Assembly: GCA_001465935.1 (NCBI GenBank)
Contig: LNKV01000116.1
Coordinates: forward strand, 8,138 to 68,385
Source of the DNA: Clarireedia homoeocarpa
Lineage: Eukaryota; Ascomycota; Leotiomycetes; Helotiales; Rutstroemiaceae
Direction of reading: 5' to 3'
DNA: 60,248 nt
Shown here: piece after piece, positions 12,077-24,077 of the stretch
Numbering within the stretch: the stretch's first letter is position 1
How the letters are laid out: each line of letters starts with the position of its first letter
Translations under genes and position numbers: made by a program
The notes under the pieces: model-generated
Seen by the model: only the letters and a program-made list of their open reading frames with translations
Told to the model about the DNA's origin: nothing
The model's database searches: none

Positions 12077-13910
12077 TCACGATGGCGAAGAGCCTCCGAA
12101 CCATCCACCTGATATTCCACTCTTCATGGCCTTCAGACCCTCCTCCTTAGCTTTCTCTTCCATAGCTGCTTCTTCCTTCAGCCACTTCTCACCATTTTCC
12201 CGAATGTCCTTCTCGAACTGCTCGTAGTTCTTTTGACCTCTTTCTCGCGCCAAATCTTGCAACATCTTGCCTTGTGCAAGTGCTTCCGCGAGAGATTGCT
12301 CATTAGGATCTGTGACCATCATTCCACCTGGCTTGATGCCCAGTACACTTCCTAATAATCCAACACCACCTGAACGAGGGCGCTTCTTTCGTTCTTCGGC
12401 AAGTTGTTCCTGGAACTTCTTACGAGCAACCGCTTCACGTTTGGCAAACTCGGTTGGGATATGTGTGCCTTCGAAAGATTTGAGGGCTTTTCGAACATCG
12501 GAATATTGCATTGTGGGAATGTATTCAAGGAATGGGATAAGAGAGATTAGCTCTTTGTCCTTGACGTCTCCTTCCCATGGTTTTAGGATGATTGCATTTT
12601 CGGGTTGTCTCTTCGCATGGGACGCCTTGGTGTCGATCAAGATAACCTTTGAGAGATCGCGGTTTAGATAAGAAAGATCCTGTTCTATGTCAGCAGAGAT
12701 ATTTTTAAGACACTGGGCTAAATTTTCATACCTTGATATATTCTCCCTTCTCGTAAAGCGTCGCCTCACGGAATAGTGGCCATGTAATAATATGGTATGG
12801 GTCGAATTTGCGAATAACTGGTTCAGCTAATGCCATCGGTTGTGTTGTAAAAATAACCAGTTCATAGTATTGACTCAAGTATCTCAGGAAATAATCCACG
12901 CCGGGTCTCTTCGCAATCCTCCAACCATGTTCTCGAGTCCATTCACTATGTATCAGGAGATCTTCCATACTCAAAACCAAGGTATAAGGGCGCTCGAACA
13001 TGGGATGAGGGTCGGGTAGTAATTTAGGGAAAGCGGGCTCATTGTAATAGTTGAGCTGATCTCCAGTTCGTGCCTTTGCACGATTCCACATTCCACTGAG
13101 TGACCAGCCAGATGGAGCATCTGCCGAGTGCTGTTGTTCTTCCTCTTCGGTTTCCCAATTTCTACCCAAGTATATGGTACCGCCCACAGCGAATATTGCG
13201 AAACTGAGGTACATGTAGTTGGCGAGCTTGTTGCGTTTTCGTTCGGTGGATGAGACATATGCGGAGGCTGGTAGTTCCCCGCGGCCCCGTCCACCCCCAC
13301 TACCACTTTGAGCTTCATCCGGATCTACAGCTTCTGTAAGATTCAATGGTGATGCTTTTGATGATCTACCAGCCAACTCGTATTCTAAAGTAGATGGAAT
13401 GCCTTGTGTAAGATCAGGAAGTGGTTTTTGCTCTGAGGATGCTTGTGCTGGGTTGATGGCAGAGGGGGATGTCGATTGTGGGGCTGTATTTTCGGAGGGC
13501 GAAGCTGTACTAAATTCATCTTGCTTCTCGGAGAAGTCTTGAGCTTCCCCATTTCTTGCTCCAGGGTTTGGTACGCCGGCACCTTCACCTTGCGATTGGG
13601 GCGCAGTGTTTCTCTCTGGTGAGGCATTCTTGCTTATTTCATCTTGAGCTTCGGAGAAGTCTGGGTTACCAGATTTGTTGCTGCTTTGTCCAGCTTTTGA
13701 TGCATTAAAAGTAGCTTGTGCCCCCGCAGGCGACGTTGGTTTCACCGCAGCTGGTGATCGAGTGGAATCTGTAGGCTTTTTGGTTTGGTTTGGTCGACTG
13801 TTCTTCGCCATCGACCTAGCCCATACCGTCGATGATGCTATCCGAAGATTCGTGGGAGTGGCTCTAAGTGCGGGCGTCTGTAACGACCTCCCAATAGCTC
13901 GCGACAACAT
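12077..13910 (-). CDS. Mitochondrial inner-membrane translocase subunit TIM50
   Basis: Two exons on the minus strand, 13910-12732 and 12679-12077, encode 593 residues; the 52-nt intron (12680-12731, GTATGA..ACAG) joins GEYIK to DLSYLNRDL as expected for TIM50. The N-terminus is a basic, hydroxylated mitochondrial presequence. A Ser/Pro/Gln-rich low-complexity linker follows, then one membrane segment (MYLSFAIFAVGGTIYLG, about residue 230). The FCP1/NLI HAD-like domain follows. Its phosphatase signature is degraded to SMEDLLIHSEW, as in other TIM50 proteins, which act as presequence receptors of the TIM23 complex in the intermembrane space rather than as phosphatases. The Lys/Glu-rich tail with a Gly/Trp end is fungal-like. 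Start chosen at the first Met giving the presequence. Confidence 0.92.
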
Positions 13911-14670
13911 CTTGAGCAGCGAAGATGAAAACTATTGGGAAGAAACCCAATCAAGAAATGAAGAAAAAAAGGCAAAACCAAGGCGCATCTATGGATTGAT
14001 GTGCTTCGTTCACACCAGCTTGGAAGAAATCGTTCTCAATCCTCAATCCTCATAACCTGTTACCTCACCTTGTCCCCTCACAAATAATTTTGCGCACTCG
14101 GCTCGGCGCCGTTAAAAGCAACTAAACCATATCGATACTAGTCACAGTGCGACCAAAGCTTCCCCGCTACAAAACCATCTTCCCAGATTCTCGCCTTCTG
14201 CTTTTCTTTCTTCTTTTCTTCCATAAAGTTGATCACTCAGTGGACAGAAATTTATACTCGTCGCAGCCTACAAAACCCGTGGACATCGAGTTGAACAAAC
14301 TGAGGAGAACAAACAATGACACTTTCAAGAATTGGATGCTAAGCCGGTGCTTGAAAAAGCACCGGCTTCTAGAGCAACTTCAGTCCCGTGGTGTCATGAT
14401 ATCCTCAAAGACATACCTCGATTCTTCAAATCTTCGTCTTGACTCTCAATTGTCTACTTGATTTTGGTAGCTAAGCACTTCTTTTCTTGTTTCATAGTTA
14501 ACAAATCATATAATCGTTAATTCCATCCCTCGCTCATCGAACCTGCGCGAAATATCAATCTGTGACCTTTGACTTAGTGCAGACAAATCGGAAGAAACCG
14601 CTCGTGTGCTCAACAGATAAACCCACATCTGGGACAACAATCATCCTTCTCCTTTCTCTTAAACGCAATC
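13911..14670. other. Shared 5' region of TIM50 and the 2EXR gene
   Basis: 760 bp between two divergently transcribed genes, so it should carry both promoters. The only notable structure is the perfect hairpin at 14341-14368, listed separately. An open frame at 14147-14461 has no recognisable similarity or coding character. Confidence 0.5.
14341..14368 (+). other. Perfect 12-bp hairpin with GAAA tetraloop
   Basis: AAGCCGGTGCTT, then GAAA, then its exact reverse complement AAGCACCGGCTT. A GC-rich 12-bp stem closed by a GNRA loop on the plus strand is unusual in a fungal intergenic region. It lies 300 bp upstream of the 2EXR-gene start, so it could be in that gene's 5' leader. Function unknown. 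Confidence 0.6.
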
Positions 14671-15735
14671 ATGGCGCCCAGGACGAAATCATCGGCTTCT
14701 TCGAGTACAAAAGCTATGCCTCCGCCCAAGCGGGATAAAAAGAGCACAATTGTCAGCGCCGTCGCATCTGGCTCGACCATTCCGCCCTCATCCATCTTGC
14801 CACCCTCTCTGAACACAGCCCTGGCACACGATACGAAATCCGCCAACTGGAGCGCAAAAGCCATCCCTTTGTCCTTACGCAACAAATCCCACACAATCAT
14901 CAGCGCCCCGGTATCTGGCTCAACCACTCCAGCCTCATCCGCCTACCCCTCGGCATATCCCTCCGATGCCGAAGACATCGTCGCGACAGCACGCACGTCT
15001 ACCAAGCAACCGCTATTTCCCTTCCTATCCCTTCCATCAGAGCTGCGAACTAAAATTTACGACTTGATCTTTTTGCCCGTACCTTCAGTCCTCGATCTCG
15101 ACCCCACAACCTTCTCGATTATCCACCGAACAAAAGTCCTCTCTCTGTTCTCTGTGTCCCGCCAAATTTACCATGAAGCTTCCCATCGTTTCTTCTCCAC
15201 CCATACTGTTAGAATTTTCCCTATCCACCCTGGTCGCTATTTCAAAACAAAGAAGCCATTATTGGCGCGTTTGCCAAGTCATTATCGCTCCAGTATTAGC
15301 ACATTGGAACTTCGACTTGGGCCAGGATGGAACAATCCTCCGAGAGGATGGATTGTTAGTTCCATACTTGGATTGAAAGATTGCACAAACGTGAAAGTGT
15401 TAAAAATATTCGTTGAATGCGACCCGAGCGATGCTATTTTTCAGGGATTCCGTGCAAGCGATGGATTTTATGAAGGATTCTGCAGAGATCTACTAGAAGG
15501 CGTATTACAGGAGGTAAAAGGCATCGAGAAGGTAGAATTTGATGCTTGGAGCTCTGTGAAAAAGAGTGGCGATATGATGATGGGGCTTCGAGAGGTAGTG
15601 GATGGACATAAGAAAGTCGTAGGATGGGGACCGGAGAGGGGATGGGCAGCCAGTGGAGGTACTGATCCAGGTGATAGGATCTGGTTGGATGCTGTTATCA
15701 TGCATGGGATGGGAAGGGCGAGGTCGTTGATGTGA
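14671..15735 (+). CDS. 2EXR / F-box-like domain protein, uncharacterised
   Basis: Single exon, 354 residues. The first 115 residues are Ser/Pro/Ala-rich and disordered, and contain an imperfect repeat of about 40 residues: the KAMPPPKRDKKSTIVSAVAS stretch and the KAIPLSLRNKSHTIISAPVS stretch, each followed by GST-PxSS. At about residue 117 begins FPFLSLPSELRTKIYDLIF, the hallmark of the fungal 2EXR/F-box-like fold (LPxELRxxIYxLI), followed by SVSRQIYHEA, typical of the same domain, then a long alpha/beta tail with no known motif. Such proteins are numerous in filamentous fungi and mostly unstudied; a role as a substrate adaptor is possible but not shown. Start is the first Met, with an A at -3. 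Confidence 0.75.
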   Translation: MAPRTKSSASSSTKAMPPPKRDKKSTIVSAVASGSTIPPSSILPPSLNTALAHDTKSANWSAKAIPLSLRNKSHTIISAPVSGSTTPASSAYPSAYPSDAEDIVATARTSTKQPLFPFLSLPSELRTKIYDLIFLPVPSVLDLDPTTFSIIHRTKVLSLFSVSRQIYHEASHRFFSTHTVRIFPIHPGRYFKTKKPLLARLPSHYRSSISTLELRLGPGWNNPPRGWIVSSILGLKDCTNVKVLKIFVECDPSDAIFQGFRASDGFYEGFCRDLLEGVLQEVKGIEKVEFDAWSSVKKSGDMMMGLREVVDGHKKVVGWGPERGWAASGGTDPGDRIWLDAVIMHGMGRARSLM

Positions 15736-17230
15736 TATCGCCACCTGACTTTGCACACTACTCTTTTTTCAGATCACGCAAATCTGCAAGCTTTGTATAT
15801 CACTCTTGCATTTACATTGGCAGCTCATGAGGTTGTACTGTAAACGTACTCATTGGTTGGAAGGAAGGATACCGAAATGGTGAGGACTAAATACGTATCA
15901 AGATGGCATTTCTCATATCAGCCCACTCTTCTTCATATTTATGTACATATTTTCTGACAAAATCTCACCTTACTTTGCTAAATACTTATACCGCACTAAG
16001 TAGTGTGCTCAACCCAATTATGTTATATTGAAGCTTGAACGATCTAGTGAGGGCAGGATAACTAGAAGACCCATGCACTTCCTATCTATGTATGCAATTA
16101 CGGTCTCTATGTGTGTACGATGTATGAATTTTCGTGAATCCTATTGACCTTCCCCTCCCAACAATGTAAATTAGCACACAACCAACCAACCAACCAACCA
16201 AACAGCAGTAGTGATGTGACCATTCTCAGATCTACCATTCCCCCATTTTTCAATCCGCCTCCTGAGACTCGATTATCTCTTCGCTCCGTCACCCATACAG
16301 GTTAAATAATCTCAGCCCTACACTAAATCCAGCACCTCATTCACCCCTCCCCGCTGCGTTAGAATGTGTTGTGTTTTTTCAGAACCGCTTACGCCCCTCC
16401 TCACACGTGTCGTTCTAGACCTGCGAACACGACATGATCACTGTTACTGGAAAGATAAGAATTCATGACGGGAGCGTCGCTCTTGATATTGGGGGTTTAC
16501 AAGCTCCGCCAGGATCGGGATGGCTGGCTGGCTGGCTTGGGTGAAAGCTGTGTCATGGCAATACCCAAGTGGTGGGAGCGGAGAGTGGAGGGAGCTTATA
16601 TTATACTACAGCCACAGTGTGTATGTGTGTGAGAGAGGGAGAGAGAAGAGTCCGGTACCAAGTTGCAGGCTATTGAGCAGTGCTGTTGGTGGACTGAGGG
16701 GTTTAGCATTGCTGGAGACGAACAGTGCTGGAATTGAGAAGGGTAGCGAGGATATGTATTCATAGGGGTAGGAGTAGTTGGATGTTAAAGTTCAGAGGGG
16801 CTAGAGAAATGCGGGTTCCCAGACGTGCTGCGGAGTGAACTTTGGGATCATCTTCAGCTGGTCCCTTGAATATAAAATAATGTTATATCAAAAATGATTA
16901 TCACAATTGAATTATCATGAATGAGACTCGTTTGCGATGGCTGAACCTCATGACGGTTCGTTACCTCATTGCTTTGGGTAGCTATTTGCCTTTAGAGTGC
17001 TATTCTGAATACATCGAAATTGGATTGGTAGTATAGAATACTTGTCATTTTTAAGTCCTAATCAACTAAAATTGAAAGAAAAGAGAGGATCGGGAAAAAA
17101 GGAAAGTGTAATATGGGGTAAAGAATGCGAATTGTATTCTAGAAAAGGTATCATAGTCCCAACTTTCGACATCACCCAACCCCAAGCCATACCGTTTCTT
17201 ATATTTCTATCACATCATAATCCAAGCCGA
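15736..17230. other. Intergenic, no gene recognised
   Basis: About 1.5 kb between convergent genes. Contains a CCAA microsatellite (about 16175-16202) and GA-rich runs near 16630. Short frames present have no coding character. Confidence 0.5.
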
Positions 17231-19717
17231 TCAGCAACCCCCACCACCACATCCACCTCCCCCTCCGCCTCCTCCCCCTCCACATCCGCCACCACCACCT
17301 CCTCCCCCGCCTCCACAACTTCCTCCAACCCCTGCTCCACCACCACACCCCCCTCCACCTCCACAACCTCCAGCACCACCACATCCTCCAGCTGCCACTC
17401 CTCCCCCACAAGTCCCCTGGCAACAATTTCCCGCCATACCCGCCCCAACCGGCATACACCCCGGATCACCCGCATAATAGACTGGCCCACCACCTGGATA
17501 AACGGGTGCCACCCACGGACCATACATCGGATAAGGATAGCCCCAGTACATTGCATAGTACTCATCTCTCTTCGGCGCGCTCCTGCCTTTAGCTTTTGCT
17601 CTTGCACATGCACGATCGTATGCTTTGTCTAGCTCCGCTTTACGTTTGAGTCTCTGTCGATCAAAGACGCGGGCACGGATATCTGATTCTTCGACGCGGA
17701 CAGCGGAATGGGCGCTTATGTGAGCGGAGTTGGATGGCGGACAGAGTTTGGCGGCGCCGGAGGCGTAGAAGTCATCGAGGACTTTTTCGTGCTTTGATGT
17801 GCCGAAGATGCGCGAGGAGCTATCAATATGCTTGGAGCGGATGGCTGAAGATGGATGTTAGTTCAGATCGTCAATGATAGCGCGAGAGGCGGGATGAGAG
17901 TATTTAATTACCTTCGCAGTACCAGCATGTGCACTCGGAGTACACTTCTCTATAATACTTTTCATATGTCTTGCTTGTCCATTCAAAACTGGTAGATAGA
18001 GTATCTTCTTCCATCTTGTCATCGTGATCAATAAATTTCTTACATTCTTGAAATGTATATTCGTAATATTGCTTTGGAGACAGTTGATGCGTATGCCAAG
18101 CCAAGTCAACGTCTAGAGTTGGGACGCAAACGTGTAGGGGATTGAGTTTCATTATTCCAATAAACCTCTCGTATTTGACGAGTAAGCGTTTCATGGTTTG
18201 TTGTGCCGCAGGTGAATGAAGCCAATCAATATTGTGCATCTTATCGACAAACACACTTTGACGAATAACAGCGCCTCCAAGTTCAAGGGCAAAGATTGAA
18301 GAATTTTCCCAATAATGAGACATCATCTTTCGAATTGCAAGTCGATCACCGCGGTTTGGAGCACCACCAGAAAAGCCGGGCCTGTGGTTGATTCGCCTCA
18401 TAGATGGTCTATGAGTAAGGACCTTTTCAATCATATCTCTGACATCGGTCATATCCACAGGTTTGCCACCCCTAGGAATCAATTCTAAGATTTTAGATCT
18501 CAGTTCCACGATAAATAGACGGTTAGGGAATGTATTCGAGAAGGTGTTTAGCGTTTTAGTATCTGGGCCGTCTGGGGCGCCTGTGCTTGGAGCCAATATG
18601 GTGCCTCCCAAAGGATAGTCTCTCATAATCAGGTTTTCGACATCCTTCTTGAATTTAACGACTCGTAGCAAGTTATGATTTATCTCGCCTCCACATTTGT
18701 GGCACACATGCGATAGACCTTGGTCACCATAGCCAGTGCCTTTCATCTCCAATAGACTACAATGGTTAGTGATATTTAGTGACAAGCAGGATAAACGACT
18801 CACTCCTTGGCTGAAGGCTTCTCGTTTGCATTGCATGTTGTCCACGGAATTTCCAATTTCTGTAAACATCTTGGACAATCAAGAATTTTGGTAAGAGAGT
18901 CGTTAGCATTGTTCCATTTATGACCTGTGTTGGTTTCGAATCGAATTTTCGCAGATTCTGGTACTTCATAATTGAAATCCATGTCGATCGCAGAATTGAC
19001 CGCATGCCATGGCATTCCAGTAGCCCAAAGGTCTTTGAGACCAAACCGGATACAGTCTTCAAGATACTTTCGGGGGTTAAGCATAAATGCATGCCAAATC
19101 ATAAGTACATCTTAGTTTGCGTCAGTACATCATTGCTGGCCATCCGAGAATAATTTGAACATACCTATGGGTGGCAAGCCTGAGGTGTCCCATGTTTGGG
19201 CTACACCCCTCTTTGGGAAGTCCATGAATCCGGGATTCGTGGCCAGCATTTCCTTCTGCACTAATCGTGTAGCGTTTTCTTGCATACAAAGGACTTTGAG
19301 CCACCAGTCCTGGAATCTTTCCACTGCTTTTGCGATATACAGAGCCCATCGCTTTTCACGAGTCTTCGTCAATGCTTCATCGCGATTCTCGACATTCTCG
19401 CAGCGTGAATCCCAGAGTTCAAATAATCCATCAGTGTATCCAACCTCGTCCTTCAGATTGTGAAATACAGTCAAAAGCTTGAGGTGTGCAAGACATAAGT
19501 CGACATCTGGAAATGGCAGGTTATCCTGCTTAGATATCTTGAGATTCGCAAATGCAGCGTTTAAGAGATCTGCGGAAGAAGTGTCGAGAGCTGCGGGAGC
19601 TGCGTAGTCTGAAGGCGCTTCATCTTGCGCTTGCACATGTTGTGAGGTTGTATGGTTGTCAGAAGAGTGCTCCTCTGTTTCCTTGCTATGTAGGGAGAGT
19701 TTCTCTAACAGTGTCAT
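17231..19717 (-). CDS. Glycine-rich domain-containing protein (GRDP, DUF1399 family)
   Basis: Four exons on the minus strand: 19717-19165, 19110-18804, 18756-17912 and 17844-17231 (introns 54, 47 and 67 nt with CTAAC/CTGAC-like branch points), giving 772 residues. The joins restore family hallmarks: LPPIDVLMIWHAFMLNPRKY at the first junction and VPTLDVDLAWHTHQLSP in exon 3. A CPRC plus CHKCGG pair may form a zinc site. The C-terminus is extreme: about 60 residues made almost only of Gly with regularly spaced Cys, ending CGGGGC. The family occurs in plants and fungi; its biochemical role is not settled. Single Met start in a good context. The plus-strand frame over the last exon is a codon shadow of the Gly-rich tail. 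Confidence 0.85.
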
Positions 19718-20774
19718 GGTGATGAAAGCTTAAGTCATTGAGAAGAAAGTTGGTTCGATCAAGACATATGGGTTATCGAGGTTGTGTAACCGAGTCAAAA
19801 GTCGATGAAGATGCCAGAAATGCTACGTGGAGTTCAAAGGATTATATATGCACTGGTCGTTGTACATTCAGTCAAGCCATTTGAAGAGTGTGGGTAAATG
19901 GTGACTTGAGCTGTCATGAGGCTGAGTCGTGTTAAGCCTGGAGGCTGCAACATTTAGTTCTGGAAGAGAGGATACGATAGCAGGAAGGTCGGGAAGGGGT
20001 AGGGCCGAGGAAGCGAGAGTCTTACCTAGAAGCCCTTTGGAAGCTTGATGGAAGGAATTAGCCTTGCCTGAAGTGAGCCAAGTCAAGTTGTAAGACAAGC
20101 CTTGTCAAAATGCGACTTTAAGCTTTTCAATTGCTTGTCAGCTGCAGATGATGCTTGCAGAAGCTTGAACTGGCGATATCAAGGAGAAAGGACATGGAAG
20201 AGCACGTTTTCCGTCCATCAAACAGGCCGCAGTCAACCGACAAGAGCCACCAGGAATGTAGTTGTCGCCCTTCGACTCGTGGCGTTGCACTGCACAAAGC
20301 CTGTGCCACCACGATTGAGAAACGTGGATGATGTTAAGAGAGGCTTTGTCGTCACGTTCGCAGCTCGAGATACCCTTGCGCTTTGGCTTTGGCGCAGATG
20401 TACTTCGCTTCGTAGTTTGCGGGGCGAAGCCTGGATCACCTGAGTCGTGGTCGCCCGGGAATATGCCTCGGAACTTGCCATCCCCACATTCCCGTCAGCT
20501 CATCACGTGCACCAAGAAGCCAGCGGAGATCTCCGCCAAGGACCCTTGGGATCGGTGCTCGGTGCCAAATTTAGCATTCGCCGTTTCCCCCAACTCTCGA
20601 ATTTCCCTTTTGAGCACAAGGGGCAGAAATTCTGTTCTTTTCACCTCCTTATACATTTTTGATCTTCCAATATCCGCCAACCTACTCAATCCTTCAATAC
20701 GTCGCTCTTTACACTAGCACTCTCTACAGCACAGTTTTTCAAACGTTGTGCCGTGCTCAAATGCAGCCTTCTAC
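19718..20774. other. Shared promoter region of GRDP and phosphoesterase genes
   Basis: 1.06 kb between divergent starts. Several overlapping short open frames (20102-20717) occur on both strands but none has an identifiable domain or intron structure. No repeat noted. Confidence 0.45.
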
Positions 20775-22505
20775 ATGTTCTTAGTCTCCGCGCTTCGTTA
20801 TGCACTTTTTGTTCTTGTGCCTCTCTCCCTAGGTTTCACTTCCTACCTATATCTATATCCTGCTTTCCATCTGTGTGCATTTCCTGCTCCCGAACATGAC
20901 CCCTCGTCGGCATACGTCAATACTTTACGTCAACATGCTCTGCCCAGCTTGTATGATGCTTCGAAGGTAGCACCATTCAGGCTCCTGGCTTTGGGAGACC
21001 CTCAGCTTGAGGGAGATTCTTCGATAGGATACATTGAATCTACTACTTTACCGAATCTGCGGAAGTTTTTCCAAGATGCTTTGCTTCTCGATGGAACGGA
21101 ACATACTCTCCTCCAGCGTGTCCGCCATAGCCTGCACGACGTTGTAGATTTTTGGCTTGATGATATCCCCAAAGCTTTGGAAGTCTACCGTAAGCGATTC
21201 GATCATGTCGGTAACGATTACTATCTTGGCCACATTTATCGAACTTTGCATTGGTGGCTAGATCCTACACATGTTACTGTACTTGGGGACCTGGTTGGCA
21301 GCCAATGGATCGACGAGGAGGAGTTTGAGGCTAGGGGAAGGAGGTTTTGGAAAAGGGTCTTCAGATATGGAGAAAGAATTCCAGATGAAATCATGTCAGA
21401 CCCTTCCGAGGACTTCAGTAACACGAAGCTACTCGGGGACGACGCTGCTGCTTGGAAGAAGAGGATCATAAATGTGGCAGGTAATCATGATGTTGGATAT
21501 GCTGGGGATCTATCGAAAGACCGCCTAGTTCGATTCGAACGTGTTTTCGGAAAGCCAAATTACGAGCTGCGATTTCAGCTACCACTCGATCGCACACCCT
21601 TAAATGCGACTCCCGAAGTGTCAGAGGTCGATACGAAGGAAACACCAGAAATTCGAATCATGGTCCTTAACGATATGAATCTCGACACACCGGTATCCGA
21701 TAAAGAGCTTCAAGACGAAACCTACAAATTTCTGAATGACATCATCAGCACTTCCCATGCCGTTGAACGGCCTGCGCTCTTCACCCTCGTCCTCACACAC
21801 ATTCCTCTCTATAAAGATGCAGGCATTTGTGTCGACGGTCCATTCTTCAACTTTTTCGATGGTGAATTCGAGAACGGAGTAAAAGAACAAAACCACCTCT
21901 CTCGTGATGCCTCCAAGGGTATGCTAGAGGGTATATTCGGTATGAGCGGTAGTTCCGAAGCCCCCAGGAAAGGCATGGGCAGACACGGCATCGTCCTCAC
22001 CGGCCACGATCACGAAGGCTGCGACAGCTATCACCACATCAATCAAAGTCTGCCGTCCGAAGAACAGGAATGGAAGGCAAACCGCTACGTGGATGTCAAA
22101 CACCTTGATGGTCAGGAGGGAATCCCTGGGCTGCGTGAGATCACGGTGAGGAGTATGATGGGGGATTTTGCGGGGAATGCGGGATTGTTGAGTTTGTGGT
22201 TTGATAGGGAGAAATGGGAGTGGGAGTATGAGTTTGTGAATTGTGGGTTGGGCACGCAGCATATTTGGTGGTTTGTGCATATTTTGGATTTGATTACAGT
22301 GCTGGTGGCAGTGAGTTATGCGGTAGGGTTTGGAGTGGATAGGGTGATGGGAGGTTTAGGTGTGCAGGGGAAAGGATCGAACAAAAAAACAAAGAAGAGA
22401 GTTACATTTGAGATGGATAGCGTTGATGAGGATGGGAAGAATAAGGCGGTGAATGTGAATGAGATTTCACATGGGGATGTGAAAAGCGTAAAGCTCTCAG
22501 GTTGA
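20775..22505 (+). CDS. TED1/CDC1-type ER metallophosphoesterase
   Basis: Single exon; the first in-frame ATG is 20775, giving 576 residues. An N-terminal hydrophobic segment (about residues 4-28) is followed by a luminal calcineurin-like phosphoesterase domain. Metal-site motifs in order: LLALGDPQLEGD (about residue 72), VLGDLVGS (about 175), NVAGNHDVGY (about 235), LVLTHIPLY and LTGHDHEGC (about 415). A second hydrophobic stretch near residue 505 (HILDLITVLVAVSYAVG) precedes a Lys/Asp-rich cytosolic tail. This two-pass architecture matches yeast Ted1/Cdc1 and animal PGAP5, Mn2+-dependent enzymes that remove ethanolamine phosphate from GPI anchors and affect ER exit of GPI proteins. The TED1-like assignment over CDC1 rests on overall similarity only. 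Confidence 0.82.
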   Translation: MFLVSALRYALFVLVPLSLGFTSYLYLYPAFHLCAFPAPEHDPSSAYVNTLRQHALPSLYDASKVAPFRLLALGDPQLEGDSSIGYIESTTLPNLRKFFQDALLLDGTEHTLLQRVRHSLHDVVDFWLDDIPKALEVYRKRFDHVGNDYYLGHIYRTLHWWLDPTHVTVLGDLVGSQWIDEEEFEARGRRFWKRVFRYGERIPDEIMSDPSEDFSNTKLLGDDAAAWKKRIINVAGNHDVGYAGDLSKDRLVRFERVFGKPNYELRFQLPLDRTPLNATPEVSEVDTKETPEIRIMVLNDMNLDTPVSDKELQDETYKFLNDIISTSHAVERPALFTLVLTHIPLYKDAGICVDGPFFNFFDGEFENGVKEQNHLSRDASKGMLEGIFGMSGSSEAPRKGMGRHGIVLTGHDHEGCDSYHHINQSLPSEEQEWKANRYVDVKHLDGQEGIPGLREITVRSMMGDFAGNAGLLSLWFDREKWEWEYEFVNCGLGTQHIWWFVHILDLITVLVAVSYAVGFGVDRVMGGLGVQGKGSNKKTKKRVTFEMDSVDEDGKNKAVNVNEISHGDVKSVKLSG

Positions 22506-24077
22506 TATTTTGAGTTTTGTGTAGAATACCCAGGATAAGTACAGCGATCTACAGGTACAGATAAATATAGAGGATAGGAATATCAAGACGCAGAGGGTCA
22601 ACTACTGGTCATTCAACTTTACTCACAGAAGTCCTGCTGAGACGTTCATGCCACTACTTCCTTTCATCTTCTACTTCCTCTAGACTTTTCCTTAACAAGC
22701 GGGATCTTATATCTTCTCATCTCATTTATTCATGCACATTACACATCCAGGGAATGAAAATCAAATGGAATGTGTATCACATAACAACAGTGATGATAAA
22801 ATACGGCAGGGGTCGTGAATGATCGGCAACGGTAGTCATGATACGCTGTACTGCACAGTTGAAAGGAAGTCAGGTCATTACTTGCGGGATAAGCAGCATG
22901 AGCTTGGCTCTCAGGTATAAAGTCAGGACTGTCCGTATTGACGAGTGGGTAGACTCCTGATTCTTTGCCTCTTCCAGATAGTTTTTGGGGATTTAGATCT
23001 TGGAGAACATGGTACTTATATAAACGTGAAGGGGTGAGTGATCTCTGCGGGTATTATTCACTTCTACAATGCTCTGTATGTGGTCGTTGCACAAGCTTTT
23101 AAGTACGTCCATGATTAGGAAGGATATTCACTGGGAAACCGGTATTGTCCTGTGGTGGTTTTGCTGAATCTCCATGAATGCCCACTCTATGCCCAGAGCG
23201 GGATATACAATCACTCGCTAAGGCTTCCGCTTTGAAGCACTGACAGCAAGCGAAGCATAGCAAAACCCCATGAAGGGCAAGGGGCGCTTTGGCTGAGTAT
23301 TTAGTGCTAGAAATCTGTATGCGAAGGAGTTTTGAATATAAAAGCTTCTCACATCACGCCAGATTTGTTTCTAAGAAAACGACAGAAGGCAGAAAGACGG
23401 AGAGCTGAGGCTCATACGGCTGGGATTATCATCCATGGGGCTGTTGTGGTACCTCCATGCCACAACGTTGTTTGTTTTCATCGCTGGGGATAGGCTGCGG
23501 CGAAACCCCGACGGGTTGGAGCTCCCATGGATGGGTTACTAGCTCTGATGGGGCCCCAATGGATGGGCTGAAAAGTTAAAAACCCGGCGCATGGGGTCCC
23601 GCGCCGCAGTCTAGCTGGGGAACTGATTTTGTACGGCAAACTGATGCTGTCGATTTGGTGGAACTGCTACCATTTATCATTCCTTCCGGTATCCTAGTCA
23701 ATATCATTTGATTCCCACTGATCATTGTCACACTGGCATATACGTCTCGTTTGATTTGAATGTTGTGCTGACTAGTATCCGAGTGTTGGTTATGATTGTG
23801 GTAAGTTTTGCCCCCGCTGGTGGTTCCCAAGTCCGTGGCGATGCCTTCCAAATAAATACAGATAGAATTGTTACGCAGATCAGTGTTTGCACCAATTATC
23901 TGGACACTTCACCACGCCTAGATATGAGAAGCTATGTAATGGTGTAATACACCCAATACACTGTGCCCTTGGCTGGATTCTCATTACACCTCTCATTATA
24001 TCCCTCATCATACCTCATTAACATCAAATTAATATATAGATCACGAATTTAATCCTTGAATGATTCATGAGCTTAGC
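22506..24077. other. Intergenic, no gene recognised
   Basis: About 1.6 kb. A short stretch near 23430-23560 repeats CCATGGATGGG-type words and may be a decayed repeat. No ORF with intron logic or known domain was found. Confidence 0.45.

Noticed and set aside
17042..17632. Plus-strand 196-codon frame rich in Ser/Thr/Pro
   Set aside because: It is the antisense shadow of the Gly/Cys-rich last exon of the GRDP gene.
20102..20717. Overlapping frames between GRDP and the phosphoesterase
   Set aside because: Found on both strands, mutually overlapping, no domain; most likely promoter sequence.
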